Source of the DNA: Salinicola acroporae
Lineage (GTDB): Bacteria; Pseudomonadota; Gammaproteobacteria; Pseudomonadales; Halomonadaceae
DNA length: 64,000 bases
Direction of reading: 5' to 3'
NCBI RefSeq assembly: GCF_003206615.1
Contig: NZ_PZJW01000003.1
Span: forward strand, 124,001 to 188,000
In this document: in pieces, positions 1 to 8,785 of the stretch
Layout of the letters: every line of letters starts with the position of its first letter
How positions within the stretch are numbered: the stretch's first letter is position 1
The notes under the pieces: generated by a model
What the model was told of the DNA's origin: nothing
What the model saw: the letters and a program-made list of their open reading frames with translations, nothing else
Databases searched by the model: none
Translations under genes and position numbers: made by a program

Positions 1-500
1 TGCAGCCGGCAGCCGTGACCGACCGCGAGGCGCGCGATCTGCTCGCGCAATTCGGGGCGCCCGTGCAGGGTATCGTAGTTGAGCCCGATCAGGTCCTGAC
101 GCCGAATGACACGGGACAGCGCCCGGAGCAGCGGCTTGAGCGTCGGCGCATCGATGTCCGGCATCCCTCGGCCCAGGTTGTCCATGCTGGCGTCCGGCAG
201 TACGCAGGTGCCCTCGCGCACCTGTTCCCACTGCGAGACTTCCACTGGCCGCTGCGCCGTTCGTCCAGCCGGTGGCGGCAGCGGCCGCTCCCGCTGAGGC
301 GAGACGAAATAACCTGACTTGGGCCGCGCCTCGATCAGTTGTGCATCTTCCAGTTGATGGTAGGCGTGCTGCACGGTGGAGAGGCTGACCCCATGTGCCT
401 GTGCCAGGGCGCGCACCGAGGGCAACCGGTCGGCGGGCCGGTAATAGCCCTTCTGGATGCGCTCGCGCAGATGATCGGCCAGTCGTTCGTAGCGGTGCAT
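1..500 (-). CDS. MocR/PdxR-type GntR regulator with aminotransferase-like domain (3' part outside window)
   Basis: About 166 N-terminal codons are visible; the gene runs off the left edge. Residues 1-70 form a GntR-type winged helix: MHRYERLADHLRERI opens it, RLPSVRALAQAHGVS is the recognition region, and LIEARPKSGYFV is the wing. A linker follows, then the beginning of a fold-type I aminotransferase domain (LGRGMPDIDAPTLKPLL, YDTLHGRPELREQI). This order defines MocR regulators, in which the PLP-binding domain senses a ligand such as an amino acid or B6 vitamer. The PLP lysine lies outside the window. The gene is divergent from the DUF1127 gene at 694, and four ATACAGA/TCTGTAT motifs lie between them, probably its operator. 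The ligand is unknown. Confidence 0.85.
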   Translation of the reverse strand, partial: MHRYERLADHLRERIQKGYYRPADRLPSVRALAQAHGVSLSTVQHAYHQLEDAQLIEARPKSGYFVSPQRERPLPPPAGRTAQRPVEVSQWEQVREGTCVLPDASMDNLGRGMPDIDAPTLKPLLRALSRVIRRQDLIGLNYDTLHGRPELREQIARLAVGHGCRL

Positions 501-554
501 GGGACCTCCGGAGACTATGGCCTCATTGTGTATGCTCGCTGCCGTCACTTCACG

Positions 555-637
555 ATACAGATGCTGTCGAAGTCGGGCATACAGATGGCCTCATCGGGTT
601 TCTGTATCCTCGATATAGCATTTTTCTGGATCTGTAT
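555..637. promoter_or_regulatory. Four ATACAGA/TCTGTAT repeats, candidate MocR operator
   Basis: ATACAGATG occurs at 555-563 and 579-587, and its inverse TCTGTAT at 601-607 and 631-637. They lie between the divergent MocR-type regulator and the DUF1127 gene. MocR proteins commonly bind repeated short motifs next to their own gene. Assignment to this regulator is inferred from position. Confidence 0.5.
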
Positions 638-693
638 GGAGCCATCTTCTCGCCGTAGTCTGGATCCATCGTTCAGATACCGGGAGTCGTCCC

Positions 694-927
694 ATGCGCC
701 TTGCCCTGTTTTCTCCTCTGTTTCCGGCTTTTTCCCGCTGGAGAGCCGCGTCGAGCACAACTCAGAAGTCCGGCATCCAGGACACCCGACGCATCTACCG
801 GCCCGGGCCCTGGGTGCGCTGGCGTACCCGCCAGCAGTTGGCACAATTGGATGCGCGACAGCTAGCGGATATCGGGCTCACGCCGGCCCAGGCACGACAC
901 GAGATCCATCAGCCGTTCTGGCGCTAG
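694..927 (+). CDS. Small DUF1127 domain protein
   Basis: A 77-residue protein. The C-terminal half (RTRQQLAQLDARQLADIGLT then PAQARHEIHQPFW) is a typical DUF1127 (YjiS-like) motif, in which a short helix pair ends in DIG(L/I)T and a terminal FW. The N-terminus is basic and aromatic without a clear domain. The ATG follows GGGAG at a spacing of about 8. DUF1127 proteins are small, often stress- or phosphate-related, and some bind RNA; the role here is not known. The gene lies downstream of the putative MocR operator, so control by that regulator is plausible. Confidence 0.75.
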   Translation: MRLALFSPLFPAFSRWRAASSTTQKSGIQDTRRIYRPGPWVRWRTRQQLAQLDARQLADIGLTPAQARHEIHQPFWR

Positions 928-970
928 TCCCCAACCCCGAGAAGAGGTCCATCCACGACAAGGAGAAGGC

Positions 971-1870
971 ATGACCCAAACGTTACAAACTCAGATACCG
1001 GTCGGGAAACGCGAGCCCTATCGCTACATTCTGCTGGATGTCTTCACCGATACCCCTTTCGCGGGCAACCCGCTGGCGGTATTCCCCGATGCAGCCGACC
1101 TGGATGGCGATGCCATGAAGCGCATCGCCAAGGAGCTTAATCTTTCGGAAACCGTGTTCATTACCGATCGCCGGCAGATCGATAACGTCAGCATTCGGAT
1201 ATTCACGCCCGTGGGAGAAATTCCTTTTGCAGGGCACCCCACCGTGGGTACCGCTTGCTTGCTGAAAGCGCTGGGTTGGCACGATGGTGAACGTCCCCTG
1301 CTGTTGAGGGAAGGCGTTGGTGATGTGCCGATCCGCTTCATGGGCAAACGTGCGCGCCTGACCACGGCGATGCCGCTCGAGATCAGCCCGTGTCCTCTCA
1401 CGATCGAGATGGCAGCAGAATCACTTGGTCTGCCGACGATTGCCATTGCCTCACCACCCGTGGCCGCGTCCTGCGGTATACGCTTCAATCTGATCGAGAT
1501 AACCGACCTCGACAGTCTCCGACAGGCCCAGGTCAATGTTGCCAGGCTTCAAAGCGTGTTCCCGAATCCCGCTGATCGCGACCTCTATCTTTATGTTCGC
1601 CAATCGGCGCAGCAGTTGCGCACACGCATGTTCGCACCTGCGATGGGGATTCCCGAAGATCCCGCAACGGGTAGCGCAGCGGCGCCTTTGATCGGTTATC
1701 TCTCCCGCCAAGCGTCCTTCGATCGAACGCTGGATTGGCATCTGATACAGGGCGTCGAGATGGAGCGCCCCAGCCATATCTACGGCCAGGTCGAGCATGG
1801 GACCCACGGAGATCTCATTCATATCGAAGGCGAAGCCGTCATCGTCGGCGAGGGAACTCTCTATCTCTGA
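971..1870 (+). CDS. PhzF family isomerase/epimerase
   Basis: 299 residues, the usual length for PhzF proteins, which adopt a diaminopimelate-epimerase-like fold of two similar halves. Family motifs include DVFTDTPFAGNPLAV near residue 24, NLSETVFI (the Glu aligns with the PhzF catalytic glutamate), PFAGHPTVGTA in the first half, and EDPATGSAAAPLIGYL in the second. An AAGGAGAAGGC ribosome-binding site precedes the ATG. Outside phenazine producers the substrate is generally unknown, and no phenazine genes are nearby, so a phenazine role should not be inferred. It is followed 68 bp later by the lipoate ligase gene, probably a separate function. Confidence 0.88.
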   Translation: MTQTLQTQIPVGKREPYRYILLDVFTDTPFAGNPLAVFPDAADLDGDAMKRIAKELNLSETVFITDRRQIDNVSIRIFTPVGEIPFAGHPTVGTACLLKALGWHDGERPLLLREGVGDVPIRFMGKRARLTTAMPLEISPCPLTIEMAAESLGLPTIAIASPPVAASCGIRFNLIEITDLDSLRQAQVNVARLQSVFPNPADRDLYLYVRQSAQQLRTRMFAPAMGIPEDPATGSAAAPLIGYLSRQASFDRTLDWHLIQGVEMERPSHIYGQVEHGTHGDLIHIEGEAVIVGEGTLYL

Positions 1871-1938
1871 GCGACACGATTCCGCACCAGCCAGCGCTAT
1901 ACTGGCGGCAATGCAAGCGTTCAGGGCGAGGCGAGACG

Positions 1939-3018
1939 ATGTCGGAAGCGGTCAACGGTGACGCAGGGGTTTACCACGGCGAATACAAGGTACCAGGCGG
2001 GAAACTGCTGGTGGCGGATGTCACGGTCCGCGACGGGCGACTGGCCTCGGTGCAGCTGTCCGGGGATTTCTTCCTCGAGCCCGACGATGCGCTGGAAGCG
2101 ATCGACCGCGCCCTCGAGGGCGAATCGGTCGATGCCGCTACCAACACCCTGATCGCGACGATTCAATCCGCGCTGCCATCGCAGACCGAAATGGTCGGGC
2201 TGTCCGTGCCGGCCATCGCCACCGTGATACGACGCGCGCTCTCCCGGACCTCGGATTGGCGCGACCACCGGTTCGGCCTGATTCACCGCGCGCCGGAGCC
2301 ACCCTTGCTGCACATGGCGCTGGACGAAGTGCTGACCCTCGAAGTGGCCGAAGGTCGCCGCGGCCCGACGCTGAGGGTGTGGGAGTGGGATCGCGCCGCC
2401 ATCATCATCGGCGTGTTCCAGTCGCTGACCAACGAGGTCGACAGCGATGCGGCGGCTGCCGAGGGCATCGAAGTGGTCAGGCGCATCAGCGGCGGCGGCG
2501 CCATGTTCGTCGAGCCGGGCAACACCATCACCTGGTCGCTGATCGTGCCGGAGACCCTCGTCCAAGGGCTTACCTTCGTTGAAAGCTACGCCTTTCTCGA
2601 CGACTGGGTGATCCAGGCACTGGGCGACATGGGCATCAAGGCCTGGTACGTGCCGATCAACGACATCACTTCGCCGGGCGGCAAGATCGCCGGCGCCGCG
2701 CAGAAGCGCATCAATGGCGCCGTTCTCCATCATGTCACCATGGCCTACGACATCGACGCCGACAAACTGACCCGCGTGCTGCGGATCGGGCGCGAGAAGC
2801 TCTCCGACAAGGGCACCGCCAGTGCCGGCAAGCGCGTCGATCCCCTCAGGCGCCAGACCGGGCTCGAGCGCGAGACGATCATCCAGCGCATGGTCGACTC
2901 GTTCGCCGCACGCTTTACCCTGATGCCAGCCTCCCTCACCGAAGACGAGCTGGAGCAGGCACATGCCCTGGCCAACGACAAGTTCTCGAGCGAGGCCTGG
3001 TTGCGACGCGTTCCCTGA
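1939..3018 (+). CDS. Lipoate-protein ligase with N-terminal accessory domain (reversed domain order)
   Basis: 359 residues. Residues 10-100 resemble the small accessory domain normally found at the C-terminus of LplA (GGKLLVADVTVRDGRLASV, then GDFFLEPDDALEAIDRALEG). Residues 115-330 are the LplA/BirA-like catalytic domain: RRISGGGAMFVEPGNTITWS is the lipoyl-AMP loop and GGKIAGAAQKR the substrate-binding lysine segment, followed by LHHVTM. It should activate lipoate with ATP and transfer it to E2/GcvH lysines. The ATG at 1939 was preferred over longer in-frame starts because the accessory domain begins directly after it and the longer version would overlap the PhzF gene. The domain order is the opposite of E. 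coli LplA. Confidence 0.85.
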   Translation: MSEAVNGDAGVYHGEYKVPGGKLLVADVTVRDGRLASVQLSGDFFLEPDDALEAIDRALEGESVDAATNTLIATIQSALPSQTEMVGLSVPAIATVIRRALSRTSDWRDHRFGLIHRAPEPPLLHMALDEVLTLEVAEGRRGPTLRVWEWDRAAIIIGVFQSLTNEVDSDAAAAEGIEVVRRISGGGAMFVEPGNTITWSLIVPETLVQGLTFVESYAFLDDWVIQALGDMGIKAWYVPINDITSPGGKIAGAAQKRINGAVLHHVTMAYDIDADKLTRVLRIGREKLSDKGTASAGKRVDPLRRQTGLERETIIQRMVDSFAARFTLMPASLTEDELEQAHALANDKFSSEAWLRRVP

Positions 3019-3226
3019 CCCAATACGGCGGTTTCGCTCACGGCTGCTAAGCTGAATCGGGTCAGCCGATATGCACCCTGCGAGTGCACGGCATCGAATA
3101 ACATCGGTTATGGTTATGGCTAAAAATCGATAATATCATCTTATAATAAAGGCGGTTTTTGCGATCGCCAGCCCCTTCGGCACGCTTACTGCATGGATTG
3201 ATTCGAGCGATGGCAAGGAGAAGGCT

Positions 3227-4522
3227 ATGTGGTCGTTACTGCGACCCATTCGGGCGTTGCTGGGAAGTGTGGCGCTACTGCTGCTCGGCAATGGCCTGAT
3301 CAACACCCTGTTGACACTGCGTGGCGCCGATGAGGGATTCTCGACCAGCCTGATCGGCATCATCATGTCCGGTTACTTCATCGGCTTCATTGGCGGTACC
3401 TGGATCAGCGGCCGGCTTATCAAACGCATGGGCCACATCCGGACCTTCGCGTTCTGTGCCGGCCTATGCGCCTCGTCCGCGCTGCTTCACCTGATCTTCA
3501 TCAACCCTTGGGTCTGGCTGGGTCTGAGGGTGATCTACGGCCTCTCCTTCATCACCCTGATGACGGTGATCGAGAGCTGGTTGAACAGCCAGGCCTCCAG
3601 CCACCAGCGGGGGCGGGTCTTCGCGATTTACATGGTGGTCAACCTGGGGGCGCTGGCTATCGCCCAGCAGATCCTGCGCCTGGATACCCCGGACGGCTTC
3701 CTGCTGTTCGCGCTGACGTCGATCCTGATCAGTTGGGCGCTGTTGCCGATCACGATCACCAAACGCAGCCAGCCGGTCATGAGCGCTCGCCCGAAAAGCA
3801 GCCTCAAGGCGCTGCTGAACTTCGCACCGCTGGCCGTTGCCGCCTCGATGATGTCCGGGCTGGCGATGGGCGCTTTCTGGACGATGACACCAGTGTATGC
3901 GCGCGGCGTCGGCTTCGACGTGGCCGGGGTCGGCGTGGTGATGAGTTGCGCCATTCTCGGTGGTGCGCTGCTGCAGATTCCCATCGGTCGATTTTCCGAT
4001 ACTCACGACCGCCCCCGGGTCATGACCTACGTCGTGATTCTGGCTGCCATCGCAGCGGTCGCCATGCCATTCGCCCCCAACCAGATGACGCTGCTCGGAC
4101 TATATTTCGTCTGGGGCGGTCTGTCGTTCTCGATCTACCCGATTGCCGTGGCCCAACTGGTCGATCAGTTGCATCCCGATGAAATCGTCGCCGGTTCAGC
4201 TGATATGCTGGTCGTACAAGGTGCCGGCAGTGCCGTTGCCCCGATTCTGGCCGGAGTGATCATGCATAACGTCGGCAACCAGGGATTACCGCTCTACATT
4301 GCCGCCGTCCTGGCGATGCTCGCTGGCTACGCCATCTACCGCCGACGTCGTGTATCGGTGCTGGTCAGCGGCGATACGGCCCATTTCGAACCCATGACAC
4401 CCACCAGTAGCCAAGCCCTGGAGATGATGTACGACGACGTGCAGAGGGATCTGTTCGCCGACCCCAGTTTCTACGAAGAGCACGAACGCCAGCGAATCGT
4501 CGAGATGGCCAGCAAGGCCTGA
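3227..4522 (+). CDS. MFS transporter, YcaD-like
   Basis: 431 residues with about 12 hydrophobic segments, ending in a soluble acidic tail of about 45 residues (from ALEMMYDDVQRDLFADPSF). The first half has the MFS loop GRLIKRMGHIRTF between TM2 and TM3 and the FITLMTVIESWLNSQ segment typical of the YcaD/YfkF branch. Substrates in that branch are not established, so none is assigned. The start is set by an AAGGAGAAGGCT ribosome-binding site. The 208-bp upstream gap is locally AT-rich and holds a TATAAT hexamer at 3142-3147 without an obvious -35 element. The gene appears monocistronic. Confidence 0.85.
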   Translation: MWSLLRPIRALLGSVALLLLGNGLINTLLTLRGADEGFSTSLIGIIMSGYFIGFIGGTWISGRLIKRMGHIRTFAFCAGLCASSALLHLIFINPWVWLGLRVIYGLSFITLMTVIESWLNSQASSHQRGRVFAIYMVVNLGALAIAQQILRLDTPDGFLLFALTSILISWALLPITITKRSQPVMSARPKSSLKALLNFAPLAVAASMMSGLAMGAFWTMTPVYARGVGFDVAGVGVVMSCAILGGALLQIPIGRFSDTHDRPRVMTYVVILAAIAAVAMPFAPNQMTLLGLYFVWGGLSFSIYPIAVAQLVDQLHPDEIVAGSADMLVVQGAGSAVAPILAGVIMHNVGNQGLPLYIAAVLAMLAGYAIYRRRRVSVLVSGDTAHFEPMTPTSSQALEMMYDDVQRDLFADPSFYEEHERQRIVEMASKA

Positions 4523-4660
4523 CCCCGAATTCAGGGACTGTCGCCATGCACGGCGGCGCCAAACGGCAACAGCCCCTACGCCACAGCCACTCGACGAACG
4601 CGCGAACCGCTCGCGCAGGGAAAATCGTCCCGGCCCCCTGAGGCCGGACAGGAGGAAAAC

Positions 4661-6940
4661 ATGCTACTTGCAACCGATCTCGACGGCACCTTTCTGGGCG
4701 GCGACTCCGAAGCCCGCCTGAGCCTTTACCAGACCATTGCCGCGCATCCGGACATCAAGCTCGCCTACATCAGTGGCCGCAGTCTGGAAGCGATCCTGCC
4801 GCTGCTGTCCGACCCAACGCTGCCTCAGCCGGACTATATCGTCGCCGATGTCGGCGCCAGCCTCTATCTGGGTGACAGCCTGCAGCCGATCCAGCCGCTG
4901 CAGAACGAGATCGATTCCCGCTGGCCCGGCGAATCCCGGATCGCCAGCGCCATGCAACGCTTTCCCGACGTGGTGCGCCAGGACGAACCGCAGCTGCGAC
5001 GCTGTTCCTACTACTGCCCGCCCGAGCGCGCCACGGACGAGGCCCTGGTCGCCCTCGCCCGGGAACTGGACTGCGAGATGCTCTACTCGGCCGAGCGCTA
5101 CCTCGATTTCCTGCCGAAAGGGGTCAACAAGGGCAGCAGCCTGCAGAAACTGGTCGAATGGCTCGAGATCGACGAGGAAGAAGTACTGGTGGCCGGCGAC
5201 ACCATGAACGATCTCGCCATGCTCACCGCCGGTTTCAAATCCGTCTGCGTCGGCGGATCCGAACCCAAACTGCTCGAGCAGACCCAGAACCAGACGCGGG
5301 TGATGCACGCCGAGAACACCGGCTGTGCCGGCATCATCGAAGCGTTTGCCCACTTCGGCTTTCTCGGCGCCCATGGCGTGGCGGCGGAGAACCGTCGCGA
5401 CGAAACCCAGACCGGCAAGGCCGAGCTGGTGATGGTCTACCACCGCCTGCCTTACGAGGAGTATCGGGTCGACGGCAAGATCCAGCGCCGCCGTCCGACC
5501 TCGCCCAACGGCATCATCCCGACGCTACTGAGTTTCTTCGCCGACCAACGCGGTTCGTGGATCGCGTGGTCGATCTACGAGGAGGAGGACGAAGAGGAAT
5601 TCGTCACCCACACCAGCGTCGATGCCAAGCAGTATCCGCTGCTGACGGCTGCCCGCGTTCCGCTGACCAAGGTCCAGGTCGACACTTTCTACAAACGCTT
5701 CTCCAAGGAGGCGTTCTGGCCGACCTTGCACACCTTCTGGGAGCGTGCGCACTTCCGCGAGGACGACTGGGAAGTCTACTGCGAGGTGAACCGCGCCTTC
5801 GCCGAACGCACCGCCGAAGAGGCCGCCGAGGGGGCGCTGATCTGGATTCACGATTACAACCTGTGGATGGTGCCGGCCTATCTCCGCGAGATGCGTCCCG
5901 ATCTGCGTATCGCCTTCTTCCATCACACCTATTTCCCTTCGGCGGATGTCTTCAATGTGCTGCCATGGCGCCGCGAGATCATCGGCAGCCTGCTGCAGTG
6001 CGACTATGTCGCCTTCCACATCCCGCGCCAGGTCGAGAATTTCGTCGATGTCGCCCGCGGGGTCGTCCCGCTGACCACGTTGTCCCGCCAGGGCTGCGCG
6101 CCGCGATTCCTGACCTACGGCTGCGCGGTGGGACTCGAGACCATGACCACGGCGGTCGATACCGGCTCACGGGTGGTGAGGCTCGGCGCGCACCCGGTAG
6201 GACTGGATCTCAACCGGATCAGGAACGCGCTCGACCAGGAGGGCGCCAGTTCGCGCATGGCCGAACTGCGCCAGGAGTTCGAAGGCGTCAAACTGATTCT
6301 GTCGGTCGAACGACTCGATTACACCAAGGGCATTCTCGAGAAGCTCCAGGCCTACGAGCTCCTGCTCGACGAGAATCCCGAGCTGCGCGGCAAGGTCACC
6401 CTGGTCAGCATCTGCGTGCCCGCCGCCCGCGAGATGACCATCTACAACGAACTGCAGACCCAGATCGAGCAGACCATCGGTCATATCAACGGCCGCTTCG
6501 CCGATGTCGGCTGGACGCCGGTTCAATTCTACTTCCGCGGGTTCCCGTTCGAGGAGGTCGTCGCCTGGTACGCGATGGCCGACGTGATGTGGATAACACC
6601 GCTGCGTGACGGCCTCAATCTGGTCGCCAAGGAGTTCGCTGCCACCCAAGGCATGACCCAGGGCTGCGGCGTGCTGGTGCTGTCGGAGTTCGCCGGCGCA
6701 GCGGCGGAGTTGAAGGGCGCGATCCTGACCAACCCCCACGATCTTCACGATCTGGCCCGGACCTGCTACCTGGGGCTCAACCTGCCTCGCGCGGAAGCGG
6801 AGGCACGCCTGCGCCAGTTGAACGACATCGTCAGCTACAACGATATCCGACGCTGGGGCGACGAATTCATCGCCGCCATTCAGGGCCAGGAACCCGAAGG
6901 CACCGAAAGCCCGGCCAATCCGACCAGCGATCTGGTCTGA
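4661..6940 (+). CDS. ggpPS: Bifunctional glucosylglycerol-phosphate synthase/phosphatase
   Basis: 759 residues. The N-terminal 240 residues are a sucrose-phosphatase-like HAD domain, with nucleophile motif DLDGT at 6-10, KGVNKGSSLQKL at 153-164 and GDTMNDLAML at 179-188. From about residue 254 the protein is a GT20 glycosyltransferase related to trehalose-6-phosphate synthase: IWIHDYNLWMVPAYL, ERLDYTKGILEKLQAYE and PLRDGLNLVAKEF are visible. Phosphatase-first fusions of this size are the GgpPS enzymes of halotolerant gammaproteobacteria, which make glucosylglycerol from ADP-glucose and glycerol-3-phosphate in one polypeptide. Glucosylglycerol is an osmolyte. A trehalose-type product is the main alternative. 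The ribosome-binding site AGGAGG lies just upstream. Confidence 0.88.
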   Translation: MLLATDLDGTFLGGDSEARLSLYQTIAAHPDIKLAYISGRSLEAILPLLSDPTLPQPDYIVADVGASLYLGDSLQPIQPLQNEIDSRWPGESRIASAMQRFPDVVRQDEPQLRRCSYYCPPERATDEALVALARELDCEMLYSAERYLDFLPKGVNKGSSLQKLVEWLEIDEEEVLVAGDTMNDLAMLTAGFKSVCVGGSEPKLLEQTQNQTRVMHAENTGCAGIIEAFAHFGFLGAHGVAAENRRDETQTGKAELVMVYHRLPYEEYRVDGKIQRRRPTSPNGIIPTLLSFFADQRGSWIAWSIYEEEDEEEFVTHTSVDAKQYPLLTAARVPLTKVQVDTFYKRFSKEAFWPTLHTFWERAHFREDDWEVYCEVNRAFAERTAEEAAEGALIWIHDYNLWMVPAYLREMRPDLRIAFFHHTYFPSADVFNVLPWRREIIGSLLQCDYVAFHIPRQVENFVDVARGVVPLTTLSRQGCAPRFLTYGCAVGLETMTTAVDTGSRVVRLGAHPVGLDLNRIRNALDQEGASSRMAELRQEFEGVKLILSVERLDYTKGILEKLQAYELLLDENPELRGKVTLVSICVPAAREMTIYNELQTQIEQTIGHINGRFADVGWTPVQFYFRGFPFEEVVAWYAMADVMWITPLRDGLNLVAKEFAATQGMTQGCGVLVLSEFAGAAAELKGAILTNPHDLHDLARTCYLGLNLPRAEAEARLRQLNDIVSYNDIRRWGDEFIAAIQGQEPEGTESPANPTSDLV

Positions 6941-6950
6941 CGGGCTCAGG

Positions 6951-7020
6951 GGCTACGGGCTACGGGCTACGGGCTACGGGCTACGGGCTACGGGCTACGG
7001 GCTACGGGCTACGGGCTACG
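6951..7020. repeat. Ten perfect tandem copies of a 7-bp unit (GGCTACG)
   Basis: Exactly ten head-to-tail GGCTACG units fill 70 bp, starting 10 bp after the ggpPS stop codon; a degenerate copy (GGGCTCA) precedes them. The array is noncoding and ends 33 bp before the 3' end of rlmJ. Because 7 is not a multiple of 3 and no copy has diverged, it looks like a recent slippage-prone array. Confidence 0.97.
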
Positions 7021-7053
7021 AAAGCAGCAGGATGACGGCGCCGGGCGGCGCCG

Positions 7054-7905
7054 TCACGTTTCCTCGGTCCACCATTGGCCCTGGTGCCTGGCGTCATCGG
7101 CCAATACCGAGGCCAGCGTGGTGAAAGCCTGGTCGAGCTCGATGTCGAGCTGCCAGGGCGGGTTGAGCATCAGCAGCCCGCTGCCGTACATGCCACGCTC
7201 GGCAGCCGGCTCACGGATTTTCAATTCGCTGCGCCACAGCTTGGGAATGCCGGCTTGTCGCAGCGTGTCCAGCATCAGTCGATGGCGTCCGGCCGGCAGC
7301 AGCGGATACCAGATCAACACCACCGCATGCCGCACCTTTCGCACCACCTGAATCAGCGTCTCGGCGACCTCTTCGTACTCATCTTTTCTCTCGTAGCTGG
7401 GATCGACCAGCACGCACAGCCGCGGCGTGGAAACCGGCACCAGCTTCACTAGCCCCTTGAGACCATCCGCATGTCGGTGCTGCACGCCGGCGTGGGGCGA
7501 TACCGTCTGATCCGACAGGTGCCGGTGCTCGCCCGGGTGCAGCTCGAACAGCGTCAGCCGGTCCTGGGGGCGCAGCATCGAGCCCAGCCACCAGGGAGAG
7601 CCGGGATAGCGACTCAGTTCGGTCCCGGACTGCAGTGTCGACAACGAGGTCAGCCACTCCCCGACGGGCGACTCGACGGCAAAGCTGCGACGCCTCTGCC
7701 ACAGTCGCTCGACACCGTCACGAAACTCGCCGAGCTTCTGCGTTTCTGCTGCAGCCAACGGATAGAGACCGCGGCCGGCATGGGTATCGACGAAGCTGAT
7801 GGCGGAGGATTTTCGCATCATCGCCGAGATGAGTCGCCTCAGGCCGAGATGCTTGTGAACATCGGCAAAATTGCCGGCGTGATAAGCGTGCTGGTAGGCA
7901 AGCAT
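7054..7905 (-). CDS. rlmJ: 23S rRNA (adenine2030-N6)-methyltransferase RlmJ
   Basis: 283 residues, close to the 280 of E. coli RlmJ. The start was placed at MLAYQHAYHAGNFADVHKH because that is the conserved family N-terminus; 13 extra in-frame codons upstream are not conserved. SFVDTHAGRGLYPL is the SAM-binding motif I, and VLVDPSYERKDEY carries the DPPY-type catalytic motif (here DPSY). It methylates A2030 of 23S rRNA. It is convergent with ggpPS across the 7-bp repeat array and appears to be transcribed alone. Confidence 0.92.
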   Translation of the reverse strand: MLAYQHAYHAGNFADVHKHLGLRRLISAMMRKSSAISFVDTHAGRGLYPLAAAETQKLGEFRDGVERLWQRRRSFAVESPVGEWLTSLSTLQSGTELSRYPGSPWWLGSMLRPQDRLTLFELHPGEHRHLSDQTVSPHAGVQHRHADGLKGLVKLVPVSTPRLCVLVDPSYERKDEYEEVAETLIQVVRKVRHAVVLIWYPLLPAGRHRLMLDTLRQAGIPKLWRSELKIREPAAERGMYGSGLLMLNPPWQLDIELDQAFTTLASVLADDARHQGQWWTEET

Positions 7906-7993
7906 GTGCGTCTGTCCATCAAAAAGGGCGCGGCTCTTGGCCACGCCCGGATCCGAGATCGGTACGTCGACCGTCCCGGTAAGGCTGGTCGTC

Positions 7994-8686
7994 TCAGGAC
8001 TGCCGGGTCGGCGTCAGGGTGATTTCGACGCGACGATTCTGGGCGCGCCCGGCATCGGTATCGTTGCTGGCGACCGGGCGTGTTTCGCCATAGCCGACCG
8101 CGTTGATCCGGCCGGCTTCGACACCACCCTGCTCGAGGTAGGTCGCCACCGACTGTGCGCGGCGCTCGGACAGCTTCTGGTTGTAGCTTTCCGAACCGGT
8201 GCTGTCGGTGTAGCCGGCCACGTTGATGCGAGTTTCCGGATAGGAGCGTAGCACCGCGTTGACATCGTTGAGGGCCTGTCTTGCCGGCGTCTGCAGATCG
8301 CTGGAATCGACTTCGAACGTCACGCTGCTCGGCATGTTGAGGATCAGGTCGTTGCCGTTACGCTCGACGCCGATGCCCGTGCCGTCCAGGCGATTGCGCA
8401 GTTCCTTCTCCTGGGAATCCATGTAGGCGCCGACGCCACCGCCAATCGCCGCGCCCGCTGCCGCACCGATCAATGCACGGTCCCGCGTGCTGCTGCCGCC
8501 ATCACCGGTGAGCGCCCCGACGACGGCACCCGCCACCGCACCGATGCCGGCGCCGCCCCAGGTATTGGAGTTGCCGCCACCCTGCTGCTGCTGCTGGGTA
8601 TCGGCACCGTTGGAGGCGCAGCCTGCCACCCCGACCGCCACGGCAACCGGAATGGACAACCAGAACGTCTTTTTCATCATCTTCAT
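7994..8686 (-). CDS. OmpA-family outer-membrane lipoprotein with glycine-zipper segment
   Basis: 230 residues. A lipoprotein signal peptide (MKMMKKTFWLSIPVAVAV) ends in a lipobox at VAGC. A Gln/Gly-rich linker follows, then a glycine-zipper region (GAGIGAVAGAVVGAL and GAAAGAAIGGGVGAY) and a C-terminal OmpA domain of about 110 residues. That domain contains the peptidoglycan-binding elements NVAGYTDSTGS and LSERRAQSVATYL, then ALVARP-type residues ending AQNRRVEITL. This is the YiaD-like architecture, anchoring the outer membrane to peptidoglycan. An AAGGAG site 10 nt before the ATG supports the first of several candidate starts. Confidence 0.9.
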   Translation of the reverse strand: MKMMKKTFWLSIPVAVAVGVAGCASNGADTQQQQQGGGNSNTWGGAGIGAVAGAVVGALTGDGGSSTRDRALIGAAAGAAIGGGVGAYMDSQEKELRNRLDGTGIGVERNGNDLILNMPSSVTFEVDSSDLQTPARQALNDVNAVLRSYPETRINVAGYTDSTGSESYNQKLSERRAQSVATYLEQGGVEAGRINAVGYGETRPVASNDTDAGRAQNRRVEITLTPTRQS

Positions 8687-8785
8687 GCTTGGAGAGCTCC
8701 TTGCTTGCCGACCGTCACGCCTCGCCCAGTCACGAGGTGCGTGACGATGAATCCATCACTGCCCGGCCTTGGCCGGCGGGGAGAG

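Noticed and set aside
339-974. Open frame of 211 codons overlapping the 5' part of the MocR gene and the DUF1127 gene
   Set aside because: Composition is random and it crosses a well-supported promoter region and two supported genes in other frames.
6951-7020. CRISPR-like array
   Set aside because: Units are 7 bp with no spacers; it is a simple tandem repeat.
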